The position numbers and the translations under genes are program-made. Positions 62,147-64,000 of a stretch of 64,000 bases of DNA are shown one piece after another; position 1 is the stretch's first letter; every line of letters starts with the position of its first letter. The notes under the pieces are model-generated. The model saw nothing but the letters and a program-made list of their open reading frames with translations. It had not been told where the DNA came from and ran no database searches. The stretch comes from Streptomyces hygroscopicus subsp. hygroscopicus (lineage in GTDB: Bacteria; Actinomycetota; Actinomycetes; Streptomycetales; Streptomycetaceae), in contig NZ_BBOX01000001.1 in NCBI RefSeq assembly GCF_001553455.1, forward strand, positions 105,329-169,328, written 5' to 3'.

Positions 62147-62545
62147 ATGGAGTTCGTCTCGATCCGCATCATCACCAGCGACGTGGCGCGCCTCGTCGAG
62201 TTCTACGAGCGAGCCACGGGAGCGCGGGCGACGTGGGCCACCGAGGACTTCGCCGAACTCAAGACCGCGGGCGCCACCCTCGCGATCGCCAGCACCCGCA
62301 CCGTCCCGCTGTTCGCCCCGGGCTCTGCCCGCTCGGCGGACAACCACAGCGTGATCATCGAGTTCCTCGTCGACGACGTGGACCGCGTTCACCAGAACCT
62401 GACCGGCTTCGTCACCGACTTCGTCAACGAGCCCACCACGATGCCCTGGGGCAACCGGTCGCTGCTGTTCCGCGACCCCGACGGCAACCTCGTCAACTTC
62501 TTCACCCCCGTCACCCCGGCGGCCATGGAGAAGTTCGCACGCTGA
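62147..62545 (+). CDS. VOC-family (glyoxalase/bleomycin resistance-like) protein
   Basis: A 132-residue protein. SIRIITSDVARLVEFYERATGARATW starts the first module, SVIIEFLVDDVDRVHQNL the second, and WGNRSLLFRDPDGNLVNFFTPV is the conserved end with the Glu/His metal position. AAGGAG is 6 nt before the ATG. It is divergent from the WYL-type regulator remnant, a common pairing in which the regulator controls the VOC gene; here it may be deregulated. Confidence 0.87.
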   Translation: MEFVSIRIITSDVARLVEFYERATGARATWATEDFAELKTAGATLAIASTRTVPLFAPGSARSADNHSVIIEFLVDDVDRVHQNLTGFVTDFVNEPTTMPWGNRSLLFRDPDGNLVNFFTPVTPAAMEKFAR

Positions 62546-62758
62546 CGCCACGGACAGCCGGTCACGCGGGAGCCCGGAGACCCCGGGGCTCCCGGTGAAC
62601 GCGGCCGCCGAGTCCAGGAACGCCACCAGCGGGGGTCAACCGCCGTCTCCCCGGCCGCCGTGGCCCAACTTTTCTGGAATAACGGGTTCCTGATGCGGTT
62701 TCGGCGCGCGTGGGTGATCATCACCTCACCTGAAGTCCGATCACGGAGGCGTACCTTC

Positions 62759-63361
62759 ATGAGACCGACGCGTGCCGCTCTGCTCGTCGTGGCCACCGCT
62801 CTGACACCAGCCCTCCTCTTCACCGCCCCGGCGTTTGCCAGTGGTTCGGCCGCTCCGGCCACCGCCACGACCGCGGCGGCCGTGTCCGGCACACCGGTGG
62901 ACGAGATGTCGGAGGACGGACTGCGTGCCGCGATCGCCGTCATCCTGGCCGACGAGGACAGCGGCAAGGCGGTCGTCCGGGAGGCCGACGAGGCCCTCAA
63001 CGGCACCGTGGAGGACATGCGGACCTTCTTGAAGACCGGCTACCGGCTGGCCCAGGCCGAGGACGACCGGGTCGCCATCGCCCGTATCCTCCACATAGCA
63101 ACACAGAACAAGGACAGGCGGGTCATCGAGGAGGCCAACAAGCTCCTCGACAGCGACTCTCCGGAGGAGATGCGCGCCTGGCTGGAGACCGGCTACCGGC
63201 TGGCCCAGGCCGAGGACGACGCCGTCTACATCGTTCGCATGCTCACGGACCCGGACATCGGCGACGCCCTCCGCGCCGCCGTCAACGCGGCCCTCGACGA
63301 CGGCTCCCCAGAGACCCTGCGCTACTTCCGTGAGGTGGGGCAGTACGAGGTGGACGGCTAG
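62759..63361 (+). CDS. Secreted ALF-repeat protein
   Basis: A 200-residue exported protein. The signal peptide is AALLVVATALTPALLFTAPAFA (to about residue 28). The mature part contains helical ALF repeats: TVEDMRTFLKTGYRLAQAEDDRVAIARIL and SPEEMRAWLETGYRLAQAEDDAVYIVRML are near-identical, with a shorter third at SPETLRYFREVGQYE. These repeats are abundant in Streptomyces and unexplained. ATG at 62759 has GGAGG 10 nt upstream. Confidence 0.85.
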   Translation: MRPTRAALLVVATALTPALLFTAPAFASGSAAPATATTAAAVSGTPVDEMSEDGLRAAIAVILADEDSGKAVVREADEALNGTVEDMRTFLKTGYRLAQAEDDRVAIARILHIATQNKDRRVIEEANKLLDSDSPEEMRAWLETGYRLAQAEDDAVYIVRMLTDPDIGDALRAAVNAALDDGSPETLRYFREVGQYEVDG

Positions 63362-63858
63362 GCCGAGCGGGGGCGCCGCCACGCGACGCGTCTGGCGGTG
63401 ATCCGGTCGGTGCCCGGTGGGCGGCCGCCACCACAGACCGCGTGGACGTCCACGCGGTACCGCCGCGGTCCACCGGCCACCGGTCCGCTGCCGGAGGTTG
63501 TCGCGCCGCAGCAGGATCAGGATGCGGACCTGCTCGGCGGGCGTGAGGGGTTGAGGTACGGGCCATCCCGGCGAGATCGTTCTCGGCCGGGATGGCCTGC
63601 TTATGGGATCGCCGAGGTGAGCCCGGGAGGGACGGGGCGGGTAGCCCCCGTACGCCTCCGATACGCGAGGACAAGACCACGAACGGGTGACATGCCGCGT
63701 TCGAGTGCGCCTGAGTCCCGTCACAGTGCAGCCAGACCAGTCACCACCCGCCAGGGGAACATTCGTCCACGATCTCCTCCCGAGGAGCCCGTTACGGACC
63801 CCCTGCGGGGGCGTTCTTAGAGCACCAGTACCCCTCGCGCGCCCAGATGGAGGATGCC
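63362..63858. other. Gap with a hairpin
   Basis: No gene is supported. A hairpin at 63561-63597 (GGCCATCCCGGC and GCCGGGATGGCC, with a further GAG/CTC pair inside) could end transcription from the ALF-repeat gene. The rest shows nothing recognisable. Confidence 0.5.
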
Positions 63859-63975
63859 ATGAAGGAGCCTCTTGGATTCGAACAACGGCGGCTCGGCCCC
63901 TTCTCCCCCACCACACACACGGTTGACGCCGTCACCCGCCCCTCAGCCCAACCGGATAGGGGGTGGGCAGCATGA
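63859..63975 (+). CDS. 38-residue peptide coupled to the next gene
   Basis: ATG at 63859 has GGAGG 6 nt upstream, better than most genes here. The peptide begins MKEPLGFEQRRLGPFSPTTH, continues TVDAVTRPSAQPD and ends RGWAA. Its TGA overlaps the ATG of the following gene (ATGA at 63972-63975). Short length, coupling and a PF/PTT motif resemble RiPP precursors such as ATP-grasp targets, but the downstream enzyme is outside the window, so the class stays open. Confidence 0.55.
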   Translation: MKEPLGFEQRRLGPFSPTTHTVDAVTRPSAQPDRGWAA

Positions 63976-64000
63976 GCGAGCCCACCGACGCATCGGCGGG
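63972..64000 (+). CDS. Start of a gene cut by the window edge
   Basis: ATG overlapping the stop of the small peptide gene opens MSEPTDASA and runs off the window. Coupling to the peptide suggests a functional partner. Too short to identify. Confidence 0.4.

Noticed and set aside
63868..63890. tRNA-like GGATTCGAAC element near the right edge
   Set aside because: It looks like a T-loop on the minus strand, but the flanking bases do not form a T stem or acceptor stem, and the stretch is in frame within the small coupled peptide gene.
1..64000. CRISPR array, rRNA or intact insertion sequence
   Set aside because: No regularly spaced 25-40 bp repeats with unique spacers, no rRNA-like sequence and no full transposase with terminal repeats were seen.

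Overview
The window reads as a piece of an actinobacterial, very probably Streptomyces, chromosome. Base composition is very GC-rich, GTG starts and 1-4 nt stop/start overlaps are common, twin-arginine and Sec signal peptides are frequent, and typical Streptomyces features appear: CebR-type TGGGAGCGCTCCCA operators beside a GH6 cellulase, an ALF-repeat exported protein, FG-GAP repeats and many TetR/GntR regulators. No rRNA, tRNA, CRISPR array or intact transposable element was seen. The mix of small inducible catabolic operons, resistance-type genes and decayed gene remnants suggests an accessory (arm-like) region.

Layout. 1-800: tail of an unidentified gene, a strong hairpin and a decayed LysE exporter. 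801-7111: an amino-sugar/tagatose operon on the minus strand (GatZ-like subunit, AgaS-like SIS deaminase, BadF-type sugar kinase, EamA permease, class II aldolase) with a divergent HutC-type GntR regulator. 7340-13269: secreted alpha/beta hydrolase, streptomycin-kinase-like phosphotransferase, methyltransferase, a Mu-type transposase remnant, and a TetR / FAD-monooxygenase pair with tetO-like operators. 13723-18449: FG-GAP secreted protein, SnoaL-like protein, fatty acid desaturase, DUF523 protein. 18902-24657: a TetR repressor with a perfect 20-bp palindrome, facing an operon of amidohydrolase, cyclase-family hydrolase, beta-keto acid cleavage enzyme and type B carboxylesterase. 24742-32131: VOC protein, small membrane protein, a glycosyltransferase locus with a three-domain GT32-GT2-Anp1 fusion and a small secreted Cys protein, panD, and a STAS protein. 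32225-37910: a peptide/nickel-type ABC importer operon with a DUF1684 gene. 37955-43150: an NRPS condensation-domain remnant, a heterodimeric ABC exporter with one degenerate ATP site, and a remnant of a tetracycline ribosomal-protection protein. 43174-49502: CebR-type repressor, GH6 cellulase, GH62 arabinofuranosidase and a Tat-exported phosphoesterase. 49731-52262: small proteins and an HxlR / quinone-oxidoreductase pair. 52586-53832: an isoaspartate-methyltransferase homologue whose start overlaps the stop of a 37-residue proline-rich peptide gene. 54040-56388: TetR / drug-efflux MFS pair. 56737-61545: a sugar-acid module (enolase-superfamily dehydratase, FCD GntR, SDR, sensory-rhodopsin-transducer homologue, sugar porter) sharing a TTGTCGACAA-type operator. 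61619-64000: a frameshifted WYL-type regulator, VOC protein, ALF-repeat protein and, at the edge, another tiny peptide gene overlapping the next start.

The strongest candidate for an under-described system is the peptide-methyltransferase pair at 52586-53832. It has the layout of aspartimide-forming (imiditide-like) RiPP loci: a short charged precursor containing Asp-Thr and Asp-Gly, translationally coupled to a stand-alone PIMT homologue with a C-terminal extension.
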